A stretch of 64,000 nt of DNA. Source: Cladophialophora immunda (taxonomy: Eukaryota; Ascomycota; Eurotiomycetes; Chaetothyriales; Herpotrichiellaceae). The position numbers and the translations under genes are program-made. The notes beneath the pieces are model-generated. The model saw nothing but the letters and a program-made list of their open reading frames with translations. It was not told where the DNA came from and did not search any database. Positions 43,977 to 55,104 of the stretch are shown here, piece after piece. The stretch covers positions 2,310,777 to 2,374,776 of the forward strand of contig NW_015622545.1 in assembly GCF_000835495.1 (NCBI RefSeq), in the 5' to 3' direction. The first letter of the stretch is position 1, and each line of letters starts with the position of its first letter.

Positions 43977-46556
43977 TTAGCGAGGGTCCGCCGCTTCGAT
44001 CGGTGTTGAGGGAGGTTCCTTCTGAGAGTGCCGTTGTTGAAGATCTTTCTTCAGGCTCTTGATGATGCCTTCTAAGCGGCGTCTTTCTTCTTGCTCAGCC
44101 TAAAACCACTGTTAGCCTCTGTCCACATGCGCTGCCGCCGCGGCAACCAGGCTTATCTTACCTTGAGGACTTTGAGATTCTCTGCCCGGGTCTCGCGCAT
44201 CATCTTCTTGAATTCATTCTTCAAGACCATTGTGGACGTTGTGTCTGTGGGCGACGAAACTTTCGTCCCTAGTCCCTTCACCTTCTCTTCGTTGAGCTGG
44301 GACTCGAGGGCTTCGCATTGCTGCTGCAACGCGTCGACTTTCTCCTCAAGCCGCTCCCGCTCTTTTTCGTCTTCAATGCTCTGCCTCGTCATGACTTCGT
44401 ATTCTTCGATGGTCTCTTTCAACTCCCTCTGCAGAGCGGCGACCTTGTTCTGCAGTTCGACGCTTGACGTGTCTTTGGCCTCGTGTTCCCTTCTCAGGTT
44501 ACTCACATGACTTTCCAGCTCATTGTTCCGCATGTTCAACTCGTCAATTTCCTTCTGAATGGCAGGATTCATGGACACATCGGCCGCTCGCTGAGCACGT
44601 GTCCCATAAGCACCATCTAACTCAGCCTTGACCACGGTCAACTCGGTCTGCGCTCGCACCACTTCAGATTCGAGCTCTTGCATCTCTGCACGGAGTTTCG
44701 AGAGTGCCGACTCTGCTTCGGCTTTCGCACTACCCAGCGCGTCCATCTGCTGGCGGAGATCGTTGACCACTTCCTCCTGTGCCGCCTGAGCCTGAGCCTG
44801 ACTTGCCGCTAGGCTTGCTGCTTCCGCGGACTTCGATTCCAGGTCCCTCCGAGTCTGCTGTATTTCGGACTGCAGTCGGCTATGCTCCTCTTGCTTGGCC
44901 TGTAGTTCGGCCAGAAACTTTTCTTCCACCTCTTTGCGGGCAGCTCGTTCGAGTTCGAGAGCTTTGCTCTCGTCTGCGCCTCGTTCATGTTCCAATAGAA
45001 CACTTTGTTGCTTCGCGAGATCCAGTTCCTCCATGAGCAAATTGATTTGATCGCGGGAATGTTGTGCTTCTTGCTCACTTTCTGTTTGAGAGCGCTTTGA
45101 CTCCTCTAAATCGGCAACCAATTCATGGATCTTGGCATCCCGCTGAGCATCGGACTTGCTGTTGAGTTCGCGTTGCTGTTGGATTTGGCGGGTCAGGATA
45201 TCCTTCTGTTCGATGAGCGTCTCAACGCGTTTGCTCAATCGCTCAATGACAGAAGAAGAGAAGGCCAATTGTGACTGCAGATCCTTCCCACGGGGTTCAT
45301 CTTGAGGTAACACGGGGCTATGCCCGACAGAGTTTGTTCTTGCCAACATATCATGTAGTCGAAGGTTGACATCTTCAAGCTGTTCTTCGGTGTCAAAGAT
45401 CGATTGCTGAACAGCTTCGTTGGATCGAGCTTGCGCAGCTTCCATTGCGTCCAATCCTTGTGACATGTAGCCAAGGTATGCTTGGATTTGTGCATCAACA
45501 CCTCCAGCCATGTGCTCGTCAGAAGGCTGGGGTGGTGGGTCAAAATGTTCTTGCAGACTTGCTTGGGTGATCATCAGATGTAGACGTTGGTTCAATTCAT
45601 GCAGGCGGGTCGCAAAACCGTCGACAGGTCGGGATCCAGCTTTGCCCTTGTTTATGCCGTGGGGAATCTGTCCAAAGTCGGTGACATAGTCCGGGACCTG
45701 GTAGAGACTGCGCTCATCAAAATCGTCTCTGGCGTCCAATGCAGAACCTCGCCCGTTAAGCTGACTGGACATGCTTTCTGGGCTGCGAGGCAGTTCATTC
45801 CTGCGGATATTCTTCTTCAGGCCTCTGTGTGTCATTTGCAGAATACCGGCCGTGTGCTGCAGAATGCGGCGATCTATGTCTTGAAGCCTTTTCTCCAGGT
45901 GGAACAGCTCGCGCGAGAATTCCTCCACCTTTTTCATACTTGCAGCGTATTCGTCGTCTGCCCGATGCACGACCTCGTTACCACCACCATGTCTACTCCC
46001 CAGTAAACTGCGCCGCGATTTCTTTGGTGAGGATGCCGCGTCTGGGGATTCGCGGGTTGAGTATAGACGATTCAGGGACTGAGCAGCATCTCGCAGTTTG
46101 CTCTCCAGCGCCAGCTTCCGCCTCGTCGTTTCAATTTTCCCTCTGAGGAAGCTCCTCTCTTTCTTCAGCTGCTCCACCTCCTCAAATGACAGCACCTCGA
46201 ATTCTCTGCTGTCGCTGATCGCCGTCTCGGTCAACAGATGCATCGCCACGGGGTCATTAATGTTCAGAAGTGTTGAGTTTCGCGGGGCGTTCTGGGATGG
46301 CTGGCTCCGGTCTCAGCACCTCGAGTCAGCTCAGCAGATCGACTGTACATACCTGCGTAAAACGGGCTGGGGGTTTCTCCTGTTCCTCGAACGGGCCTCG
46401 CAGTGCTCCGGACATAAAACTGTGGCCCTGGGCAAGTGCCGGCGAGTCGTCGACGGGGCCTGCACCACTGTAGACCGAGCTGGGAACATAGCGGCTACGG
46501 CCATCGTTGACGCTGTCGACTGAGGATTCCCTCAGGCCGTACTTGATAGCCTGCAT
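43977..46556 (-). CDS. Uds1 (up-regulated during septation) coiled-coil protein
   Basis: Cytokinesis-associated coiled-coil protein with an Uds1 domain (PF15456), 818 residues in three exons: 46556-46353, 46291-44162, 44099-43977. The Uds1 domain covers about residues 80-210: NDPVAMHLLTETAISDSREF, EVLSFEEVEQLKKERSFL and RGKIETTRRKLALESKLRD, then HLEKRLQDIDRRILQHTAGI. From about residue 320 to the end the protein is nearly continuous heptad-repeat coiled coil. The last exon adds AEQEERRRLEGIIKSLKKDL, which continues the coil in phase and is better than the read-through stop at 44153. The first exon encodes a Ser/Tyr-rich head. Family members localise to septa in fission yeast. Confidence 0.9.
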
Positions 46557-47331
46557 TGTCCCGGTTTTCTATTGGGCCTAGTCCCAGTCTCCCTCCTCTT
46601 CGTAGATATCCAAATACCTTCCAAACGGACCAATGCTAGGGGAGAGAAGTGGTAGATATCGCTGAGAAACGCTGCTTATAGCTGAGCATGTTGTTTAACT
46701 ATACGCGGTGCCGAAGGATCGTCGGTGCGTGTGGCCGGAAGAGGAGCTGGGAGGAGAACGAGGGCAAGAACAGCAAACGTCCTGAGGCAGGCGGCTTGAC
46801 CAACGTGGAGAAAGGCTCTGCACAGCCGGGACAGAACACGCGCTCAGAACTTTCGTCGTCTTCTCAGGGAGAGCCAGAAGTCAGGGGAGCAGGGGTATAA
46901 CCTCCGCTGGAGGCTTGAGCTGAAATGGATCAAAAGAGGCGCATAAGTCCAGGAAATCGCCTAGGGCCTCGAGGCTCTATTAGGTCTGGTGAGGCGGGTA
47001 GCGACCCAGTTACTAGGCAGGGAGTCCCGGTAGATGGGCGCTCAGCGAGGGCAAGGCAACACGTAAGAAGGTCGCCTGCATTCCTGTAAGGCCAATGAGG
47101 CTGGGGCTGGGCAGCCTCGGCTGGTATTGGAGGGACCACCGGGGCCACGGGGGGCCAACCCTGGCCTATTAGGACCGCTTGTGTGTTGATCTTGGCGGGT
47201 GCTTTGGAATGTTTGCTTGGGGCTCTAGGGGCTCCATACCCGTATAAATGCGAGCACGTTAGGGACGAGCCCCGGTGAATTAAGGGCGCCAAAAGCAACT
47301 AGCGAAGCCAATTATTGCGTACCCACGGCCC
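46557..47331. other. upstream region of Uds1 gene
   Basis: Promoter side of the Uds1 gene followed by GC-rich sequence without recognisable genes. The section around 46,880-47,300 has moderately long minus-strand frames but no familiar motif. Confidence 0.35.
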
Positions 47332-47810
47332 TCAGGGCAGCTTCTTCACGGACGGAGCAGGGAGTCTCTGTTCCTCGCTGAACGGCACGTCAAGATTGAT
47401 ATTCTTCCCCTTTTCACAATGAACGGTGTCTCCAGAGAACTCGTGCATCCCTTTTTGCATGCTCCTAGGGAAGGTTAACCACTTGAGATGGACACCCTGG
47501 AGTAGATCCGGCAGACGTGTTCGCCAGTAAGCGGTCATTCCTCGAGCAAACACATACTTGCGTGCTTAAGATCCTTCCACCGTACTTCGTATTGCATGCC
47601 CTGGTCTGCGAACAGCCTCCAGACTCGATAGAGAGAGGTGGTAATCTGCAGCCTTACGGGATCCTTGCTAGGGCAGCGTTCGAGGCATTATGCGTCCGCA
47701 CTGCATCAATCTCTCAGACTCGAAATTTGCAGACGACCATAGTGTCACACATCTTCTCGCGCGGATACATGTCTCTGCCCGTGCATTCCGCACGAACGAC
47801 ACCGCAAATG
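47332..47810 (-). pseudogene. possible small broken gene, family unknown
   Basis: On the minus strand, two coding-like stretches abut but are out of frame. The first reads RDMYPREKMCDTMVV and later LQITTSLYRVWRLFADQGMQ followed by YEVRWKDLKHA. The second reads MTAYWRTRLPDLLQGVHLKW and ends PFSEEQRLPAPSVKKLP at a stop at 47332. Between them a shift of one base near 47555 would join LLEE directly to MTAYW. No ordinary-length intron explains it. I do not recognise the family. It could be a decayed gene, a gene with a sequencing error or chance. Confidence 0.3.
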
Positions 47811-48249
47811 CGTTGCGTCAAGCCAGCCTCGCCGTGTCAGCCTCGTCCAAATCAACCTCCCACGCTCAATGCTTGAATGTGCGGCCCGGCAATAATCCGG
47901 CACGGCCCCGACGCTGGTCCTTCTTTGGCAAGGTTGCATCCCCAAATTGCTTTGGACGTCCGATCTGCAACGCAATGGTCGATGCACGGTAAGCAAACGA
48001 ACGACCTTCCACGGTCTCCCCTATGATAACAGTCCACGCCCGTCAGATGTGTCGTCGCTGTCTGGGAATGTTGATAATTGAAGGCTGCGACTGTGCATGA
48101 GGGCTGTTCACCCGCCTTTGACCTTCCACAATTGCTCTGTCGACAGCCTCCAGGGGCTTTCTCCTATCGGCAAAGTCTGGCGCGTGACCCTTCGGATACC
48201 GCTTGTCGCAACCACCAGTTCAGCATTGTGGAACATTTGAGAGGTCAAT
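47811..48249. other. promoter side of MFS carrier gene
   Basis: Upstream region of the FLVCR-like gene; no gene recognised. Confidence 0.4.
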
Positions 48250-49767
48250 ATGGGCAAAGTCGAGCAGTCCACCATCTCCCATCGAGAGGCAGCCAGCGGC
48301 GAGGGCAGCTCGTATTTCGACTCTCCAGTCGCTTCGATGGAAGACCGCCGTCGAACCCTCGAGCCATCCCACCGGACGTTATCGCGGATCTCGACAACCT
48401 CAACCGTCGAATACAAAGTGTATAAGCGACGCTTCTTCGGCCTGGCCCAGCTAGTCCTGCTGAACATTGTGGTCTCCTGGGACTGGATCGCCTTTGCCCC
48501 GGTCTCAAAGACTTCGGCCAAGTACTTCGACACCTCGGAGACAAACATCAACTGGGTCTCGACTGCGTTTCTCTTCGCGTACTGCGTCACCACGCCACCT
48601 ACCTTCTACGTCCTGCACAGGTATGGCACGAAGACCGCGATCATCATTGCCGCCTCCTTGGTGCTGGTTGGCAACTGGGTCAAATATGGCGCGACCCGGG
48701 CAAACAACTTCGGCGGCGTTATGGTCGGACAGCTGATCATTGGCTTTGCGCAACCATTTGTACTGTCTTCTCCCACCAGCTATTCCAACCTCTGGTTCAG
48801 CCCCAGCGGCCGCACCACCGCCACGGCGTTGGCATCGTTGTCGAACCCCTTTGGTGCGGCGCTGGGCCAGCTCATCTCACCTTTCTGGGCAGACCAACCA
48901 AACGAGATCCCCAACATGATCCTGTATATCTCCATCATCTCCTCGGTCGCGGCAGTGCCGGCATTCTTCATCCCGTCAAGACCACCCTCTCCGCCCTCGG
49001 CGGGTTCTGGGGCGGACCACATCGACCGCACATCTTTGCGCGAGGATTTCCACATCCTATCCCGTTCGCCCGAGTTCTACCTGCTCTTCCTCCCCTTCAT
49101 CTTCTACGTGGGATTCTTCAACGGCTTTTCGTCTCTGCTCAATCAGATCCTCGAGCCGTACGGCTTCAGCGAAGACAACGCGGGCATCGCGGGGGCGATC
49201 TTGATCGTGGTCGGACTCGTCTGCGCGGCCATCTCGAGCCCCATCATCGACAAGTACAAGTTTTATCTTGCCTACGTCAAGGTCGCCATCCCGGTGCTGG
49301 CGGTCTGCTATGTGATCCTCATCTGGGCGCCACAGTCCCGTTCGTTGGCGTACGTCTTCGTCGTCTGTGCCCTTCTCGGAGCCGCAAGCTTCGGCCTCGT
49401 CCCCGTGGCGTTGGAGTTCCTCGTCGAGATCCATTATCCCGTGGGCCCCGAGTTGGGGAGCAGTCTCTGCTGGTGCGGCGGGCAGCTTCTGGGAGGAATC
49501 TTCATTGTCATCATGAACGCATTGAAGGATGGCCCGAATGCCGATCCACCAAGGAACATGAAACGGGCTTTGATCTTCCAAGCGGTGTTGGCGGTCTTGG
49601 TGATGCCGGCTCCATTGTGTCTTGGGTTGTTCGGCCGTCAGGGCCGTGTGAGACGGAAGAGGTGGGAGGCAGATCGCAGTACGCCAGAAGAGGTCGTGCA
49701 GGGCTACGTCGACAGAATTGAGGATGATGAGCAGGCGTTGCAGGGGCAGGACCCCAGATCCGTGTGA
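48250..49767 (+). CDS. MFS transporter, FLVCR/SLC49-like
   Basis: Intronless 505-residue integral membrane protein with about 12 helices. The segment GLAQLVLLNIVVSWDWIAFA, followed by INWVSTAFLFAYCVTTPPTF and YGTKTAIIIAASLVLVGNWVK, matches the FLVCR/DIRC2/MFSD7 (SLC49) subgroup of the major facilitator superfamily, as does PTSYSNLWFSPSGRTTATAL ahead of NPFGAALGQLISPFW. The N-terminal 55 residues are cytosolic and Ser-rich, and the C-terminus is charged. Animal members carry haem or choline; the fungal substrate is not established. It shares the upstream intergenic region with Uds1 but is 1.7 kb away. Confidence 0.88.
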   Translation: MGKVEQSTISHREAASGEGSSYFDSPVASMEDRRRTLEPSHRTLSRISTTSTVEYKVYKRRFFGLAQLVLLNIVVSWDWIAFAPVSKTSAKYFDTSETNINWVSTAFLFAYCVTTPPTFYVLHRYGTKTAIIIAASLVLVGNWVKYGATRANNFGGVMVGQLIIGFAQPFVLSSPTSYSNLWFSPSGRTTATALASLSNPFGAALGQLISPFWADQPNEIPNMILYISIISSVAAVPAFFIPSRPPSPPSAGSGADHIDRTSLREDFHILSRSPEFYLLFLPFIFYVGFFNGFSSLLNQILEPYGFSEDNAGIAGAILIVVGLVCAAISSPIIDKYKFYLAYVKVAIPVLAVCYVILIWAPQSRSLAYVFVVCALLGAASFGLVPVALEFLVEIHYPVGPELGSSLCWCGGQLLGGIFIVIMNALKDGPNADPPRNMKRALIFQAVLAVLVMPAPLCLGLFGRQGRVRRKRWEADRSTPEEVVQGYVDRIEDDEQALQGQDPRSV

Positions 49768-50751
49768 GAAGCGCCGATATCTGAGACGAGAGTTCGGGAA
49801 GTATACATCAAGAGAAATATACAAGAAAAACAACGGGAAAGATGGACAATTGATGTCCGTTCCTGAAGGGCTGATTTGCAATGAACGACAGCTGGATAGT
49901 GAATACTAGGAAAGAGATATATTATGAAGACTGCGTTGGAAGCTACTGGCCTCGAGAGGGAAGCGGGCTCCTTAAGAAACCTTCTCCTATGTAGTGTGTG
50001 ACGGGGTTTAAGCGAGCACTGCTCCGTGTAATTGGTCCTTCAAGAGCATCTGGCAACCCAGCATCTACATCAGGGTTTGCTGGCTGGCAGGAGATCAAGC
50101 AAATCGTTCCGAATTAGGAAAGCGTTCGAGGTTGGCAAAAGAGTCCACCACAAAAGACTGGAGTCGGGGGGCGCAGCTGGCGGACCGGATTGGTTGGGCG
50201 CCGGCTTGAGAACTGAGGCGCCGTTCAGCCAGCCATGCTCGCCTCGTCAACTAATACTCGGTGCACGCCAGACATGCGGCTCGGATAGCACAGTACGAGC
50301 GAGCTACTTGGGGGAAGAACCGAACCAAGCCCAAGATAGCTGAAGTCGCTACTGGGCGTCAGGACCCTGCATCTGTACTGAAAACGCCTCAGGAAGATGA
50401 CGGAAGAATGAGAGGCATAGAGAGGAGCAGAAGGGGATTACCCTGCGAAACTGAGACGAGGATGGGGTGTTCGGTCTTTGATGCAGTAATAGGTATATAC
50501 AAGGCGTGATGACTATGTATGAGCACAGGTTGATGCACTGGGCGACCAGAACTTCGACACTGGAAGGTCCCGAGGGTTGCATGCGTGTGAGCAGGGACAT
50601 CTGCATCTAACCCTCCTCTTTCAGCAGAATTTTCTATCCACTTGAGGCCTTGTTCTGTGAGTTTGCTTGCGAGCTATCGTCTCTTGCCCTCAACTCCTCT
50701 TTGTCGGGTGCATTTTAGGTCGATCTCCGCGGCCGGCAGCGTGAAGGAGGT
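49768..50751. other. convergent intergenic, no gene seen
   Basis: Nearly 1 kb between the MFS carrier and QCR6 3' ends. Short ORFs on both strands are unsupported. Confidence 0.45.
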
Positions 50752-51380
50752 CTATTTCAGCTGCTTGAAGAGCTTCGGCGCGGCGCACTGTGTTGCGCAG
50801 TGTTGAAGGTGGAAGACTGTTCCCGTGGTGGTCAGCTGCTGTGTCCTGTCGCGATGACTTTACAAGTCCGGAAGAGACGGGTAGAGATCTGGCATAACAA
50901 TACGTACACTCTTCAACACAATTTTCCTTGGGTCCCTTGTGGTCGGGATCCTCCTCCTGTTGCGTAACACGTTCAACGCATTCGTCGAAGTGATGCTTGT
51001 ATCCTGAGCATTGGGCGGATCGGGCACATTCTGCTTGTTTGTTAATCTTTGCTGCTTTTCTTGCGCAGAACATAGCGAAGTAGCTCTGCTCTTAAAAGTG
51101 TAATAGCAAGCGAAGGCATACCTTCTTCCAGCCTTGGTTTAGGATCCACGGGTTCCTCTTCCTCCTCTTCCTCTTCTTCTTCCTCCTCTTCTCCTCCATC
51201 TTCGCCTCCGTCTTCGCCTTCTTCTTCACCTTCCTTTGTATCCTCACTACCTTCTTCGTCGTTGCTTCCCTCGCTGCTGTCACTTGACTCTTCGTTGTCG
51301 TCAGCGGGAGCTTCGGCTTGAACTTCCTGCACGAAGGAGACGGAGCTCAGAAGGTCTGAGAAGAAATCGGTGATCCCCAT
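50752..51380 (-). CDS. QCR6: ubiquinol-cytochrome c reductase hinge protein (complex III subunit 6)
   Basis: Acidic hinge subunit of mitochondrial complex III that aids cytochrome c1-cytochrome c contact in the intermembrane space. Three exons, 51380-51122, 51033-50908 and 50816-50752, give 149 residues. The start MGITDFFSDLLSSV is typical. A highly acidic stretch with a run of Glu lies at about residues 40-75. The folded part begins PVDPKPRLEE, then ECARSAQCSGYKHHFDECVE and ENCVEE, and closes with FHLQHCATQCAAPKLFKQLK; its cysteines form the two conserved disulfides. The CTC/TTC-rich plus strand here is the acidic tract. Upstream ATG at 51518 gives a longer but unlikely N-terminus. Confidence 0.95.
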
Positions 51381-51866
51381 CGTGACGTCTCGGAATGAAG
51401 CTGAGGGTGAGATAGAATAGATCGGCTGGCTAGTAAGAGGGAGTCCTAGATGGGTGCAAGTCCACTCTAGAGACTGGAGGATGTCGTTGCTGTCTCGTAG
51501 AGTTTCGAAGACCTTCAACGTTGTGGAAAGAGTTGCAAGTTCAATGTTCCTGAGCTAGCTTGAGCTTCGGCGGAAAATTACAAGGCTGCTGATTGGCCAG
51601 CTAGCTACTGGCCGCCAAGACAGTCTTTTTCTACGGACTCCCCAATTCAAGCAGGACACCCATCACTGAAACCTCCCTTCAAAGCTGAATTTGTATCATG
51701 ACGTTGGCAGCTAAGGAAAAGAAGCGTCCGAAAATTTGAATGAGGTTGGCCTCGGGTCTCTCGGTAAAGGTACCTTTTCCTTCTAGGGAGAACGCCCATC
51801 TCTACCTCGTACATGCACAATAACAGAAAAGTGGCCGCTGGCTCGCGAGATCTCCTTCATTGCCGT
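51381..51866. other. intergenic between QCR6 start and WBP2-like end
   Basis: Promoter of QCR6 and 3' flank of the WBP2-like gene. No gene seen. Confidence 0.5.
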
Positions 51867-52748
51867 TCAGCCGCGAGTGTCCGACAACCTCCGATCTAGC
51901 TCAGCCTGGATGCTCTGCTGCTGTGTCTCTTCGTACCCCGGCGGCGCATCGCTCGGTGCCTGGGTTTCCTCTTGAGGTGTTCCAGCTCGCCTCAATGCAG
52001 GAGCCGCACGAGGACTGACCAGAATAGGAGGATCTGCATCCTCACTGGTGGTGGTGGATTGGATCGGAGCTATGGGGTCATGCCCAGACTCGTTATATGA
52101 AGGCAACTGATCAAGATGGACATTGTCCAGGTTCACATTGCCCAAGAAGCCATCTTGCCGCGAGCCAGTCACGTTGCTCTCCCTCGCTGCGGACACGACT
52201 TGCTGGAGTCTTTCTTTGATCTGTTCAAAAGTCGAATGGAAATCAGGAGCTCCGCCTTCTTTGAAGGTCAACTTGAGCTCAACAGCCGCGTGGGTCGCCG
52301 GGATGTTGCCCCCAGGAACAGGCTGTAAGATCGCCTGCCATGCATTGGGACCAAACCAGGGAACGGTAAGATGTGTGTCATGCAGATTGAGAAGTGGCGC
52401 AGAGAAGGATTTGAATTCCGAGGCGGATTTCTCGGGCAGATACACTATCTTCGCACGGCGTCAGAAACGACTAGCTCAGAAGACGATTCTTCCCATCTGT
52501 TTTCTTACTCTTTGATTGGTCAGATAGACGATGCCAGAGCTGCAGTTGATCGCCAACGGATTGTTCCCCGGATATGTTGAAGGCGTAGTGATGGCGAGAC
52601 TAATTCGTGGTGATGACTTGTGGATGATCCTTTCTGATGGCAACGGGACAAAGCCTCCTTTGCCGTCTAGCATAACCCAACTGCAGATGACATCATGAGC
52701 TTATGCTTGATGAATGCCGAAGCGAGAGGGTGCATACTTGATGGACAT
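51867..52748 (-). CDS. WBP2-like GRAM-domain protein
   Basis: 254-residue protein of the WBP2/UPF0664 group in three exons: 52748-52738 (11 bases), 52680-52509, 52448-51867. The tiny first exon gives MSIN, joining to WVMLDGKGGFVPLPSE, the family N-terminus. The GRAM-like fold continues with GIVYLTNQRIVYLPEKSASE and FKSFSAPLLNLHDTHLTVPW, then GPNAWQAILQPVPGG. The C-terminal third is Pro-rich with PPGYEE, a PPxY motif for WW-domain partners such as Rsp5-type ubiquitin ligases, and LPSY as a degenerate second. It is probably a cytosolic or membrane-peripheral adaptor. Confidence 0.88.
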
Positions 52749-53273
52749 GGTTGCAAGTGCGTCTTGAGGTACCTCCTGTCAGAAGAGCCCCAGTCTCAGT
52801 ACAAATGGTGGCGAGATGTGTGTCAATGTGGCTTCTCTGGCAGAGGTTACCCCTCCCTCCTTCTTGCACTAACACAAACGACCGGTGTGGTCGGAGAAGA
52901 TCAAGTCGCATTCATGGTGAACAGGAGAAGGCTGAGACAGTCATGTGTCAGCTTGTTCGAACAATAGGAGTGATAGCCGGGACAAACAAGGGGTTTGAGA
53001 AGAGCAAGTGAACATGTGCGAATAGAGCAAGGCAGCTTCCCACGTGAAGTGCGGGATGATGGCCAAGTGAAGGCGCCAAGACCTGGTGAAGGCCGGCAGC
53101 ACAGCCGTAAATGGAAGTCTGGTGACGCCGCCTTACGTCGTTAAAGCAGCGTCAACAGCTCGACTATTCAGGTTCTGCATTGGACTACGGAGTACCGAGT
53201 ACTTGGATCGAAACTCCTCCAGAGCTATGGATTGGAGTGATTGAACGATCATCATCTGTCGAAATTGACAAGC
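52749..53273. other. intergenic
   Basis: Promoter of the WBP2-like gene and 3' flank of the VOC gene. No gene seen. Confidence 0.5.
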
Positions 53274-53913
53274 CTAAGAGCCACACTTTTGCACCAACTG
53301 GTAGATGCCAAATCTATTTCCCTCTGGGTCTGTCACATTGATGTAGACGCCGCTATCCCCTTGGGCGGTCTTTTGCAAGACTGTCTTACCTCCCAGTTCA
53401 TGGACGCGAGCTTCAGTCTAGGCGGGGATCCCAGTCAGAGACTTCTCGACGCTGCTTCTCAACAATCAGGCAATTGGGGAAGCACACCTTTTCAAGCGAA
53501 TCGACCATGTGGTAGATCGTCACGCCTGAGCCGAGAGCTTGCGTGTTCGGGCCACAGCCGTCAGGCATTTTGACAAGCCCGCCTCCCAGCCCTGGAACCG
53601 CCGGTCTGGTAAGTCATGACTCGATTTGTGGGAGGAGGCAGGGTTCTCTCTTACCCTTGGGATCTTTGAATTCGAACAAGGAGACCTGATGCCCAGCGTC
53701 GGAGATATCAGATTTCCAGGTCCAAGTAGGGAAGAGGTCACTATAGAAGGCCTTTCAACACCAATATCAGCCAGACTCGGAGATAGAAGAGGAATTCCTG
53801 CAGTAATCTTTCGGTTGACCTACCTTGAGCTTTTCAGTGTCGCGGGCAGGAATTTCAACCCAGCACGGGGAGCCTTCAGCGGGCGGGACCCAGGCTTGAG
53901 CTTCAGAAGACAT
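53274..53913 (-). CDS. glyoxalase/bleomycin-resistance (VOC) superfamily protein
   Basis: Small metal-binding VOC-fold protein, 144 residues in four exons: 53913-53824, 53751-53655, 53591-53488, 53417-53274. The first beta-alpha-beta module opens with CWVEIPARDTEKLKAFYSDL, in the usual position of the first metal ligand, and has FEFKDPKGGLGGGLVKM. The second begins GVTIYHMVDSLEK and ends SGVYINVTDPEGNRFGIYQL, with the DPxGNxFxxxQ motif placed as in fungal VOC proteins. The small introns and the short third exon are needed to keep this module in phase. Members act in detoxification or as lyases; the reaction here is unknown. Confidence 0.85.
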
Positions 53914-55104
53914 GATGTCGAGTTGTCAGTGGCAAGCTGTGGCGCTTTTGAGTGCTTGGGGTATCAGCGAGTCTTGAAACGAATATCTTTCTCGTAGTGA
54001 AGGTGGGGAAGTGGATATTGAGGACGCATTGTTCATCCCGGGTTCTCACTCTCTTTAAATGCACTTCTAGACGGCACCGTGCCATCTTGGAAATCGCTTA
54101 GCAGTGCAAGAATCGGCGATGCTTTGACCGTCAGGAATTCACTTTCCTGCGAACACGAGTACGGGCTGCAGGCGTGGCTTCGGACGCGTCCAATCCATTC
54201 GCTTATGTCGCCGCCATCACGCGAAAGCACATGACTAAACCCCGCCTCGAGCTGGATAGTGCTTCTTTCTGCCCGAGATAGGAAATCGTGATTGGACAGA
54301 CACGGAGCAACTTTGCACCTTTGCACGGCTGGGATGCGTTGCTGCCTAAAGGCTAATGCCATGCAGCGATGCAGAAATGTTTAGCCAAACGGATGTTGTA
54401 CAGCTCTTCGTTGGTAGTGGTCAAGGGCATGAACATGACAGAGCCATCTACTCAAGCGTGGGAAGCGGTGCACCGTTGTCGTTCGGCGGAGTCGCCTATA
54501 CACTTGTGTCGGGGAGAACCACCGAGGACTTGAGTGAAGAACAGCTACGGCAACCCGGAGGACCGTAGCCTTGAGCTGTGCCGCGAGATTCGGCTTCTCA
54601 GAGCAGTGGAAAGGAGTCGTGACGGGGTCAACTTATCCGATCAGTTAGTTCAATGATTGGTGCAGCGTGGCCTGCTTCTGCAGCGTATCCCTCTTATCGA
54701 TACATCTACATAGGCACTTCCAGAGATCGTCGCACTTTCGTGCAAGGCTGTGAGGTGCTCGACTCTTGACAAACTTCCTCGTGTTTTACCACCGAGACTG
54801 AGTCCATCCTCAAGAAGCTGCGCCTGCGCCACCCGGCAAAGGTGCCCACTAGCATGCTGTAGACGGTCTTGGAGGGCGCAGCAAGCCTCAACAAAAGGGG
54901 CGATTCGACATGGAATGGGTTGCTTGAGGCTGCCAACATGTTTGTTTACGGCGTTAACACGCGCTGTGCACCGTTGAATATGAATCTTTTGTAGAGCTGC
55001 CGTCTGCTGACGAGAACGTTCTGTTGTCCTAATGTCAATCACTGCGCGGCGGTACACATTGGCCTGCGCCGCCGTCATCCTTGTCGCCTGGCGCCGTGCA
55101 TCAG
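53914..55104. other. intergenic between divergent genes
   Basis: About 1.2 kb. A minus-strand frame at 54650-55078 (142 residues, with CALQDRLQHASGHLCRVAQA) is the only lengthy candidate; it has a helical look but no recognised family, and I treat it as doubtful. Confidence 0.35.

Noticed and set aside
51130..51200. CTC/TTC-rich repeat as a separate element
   Set aside because: It is the reverse strand of the Glu-rich tract of QCR6.
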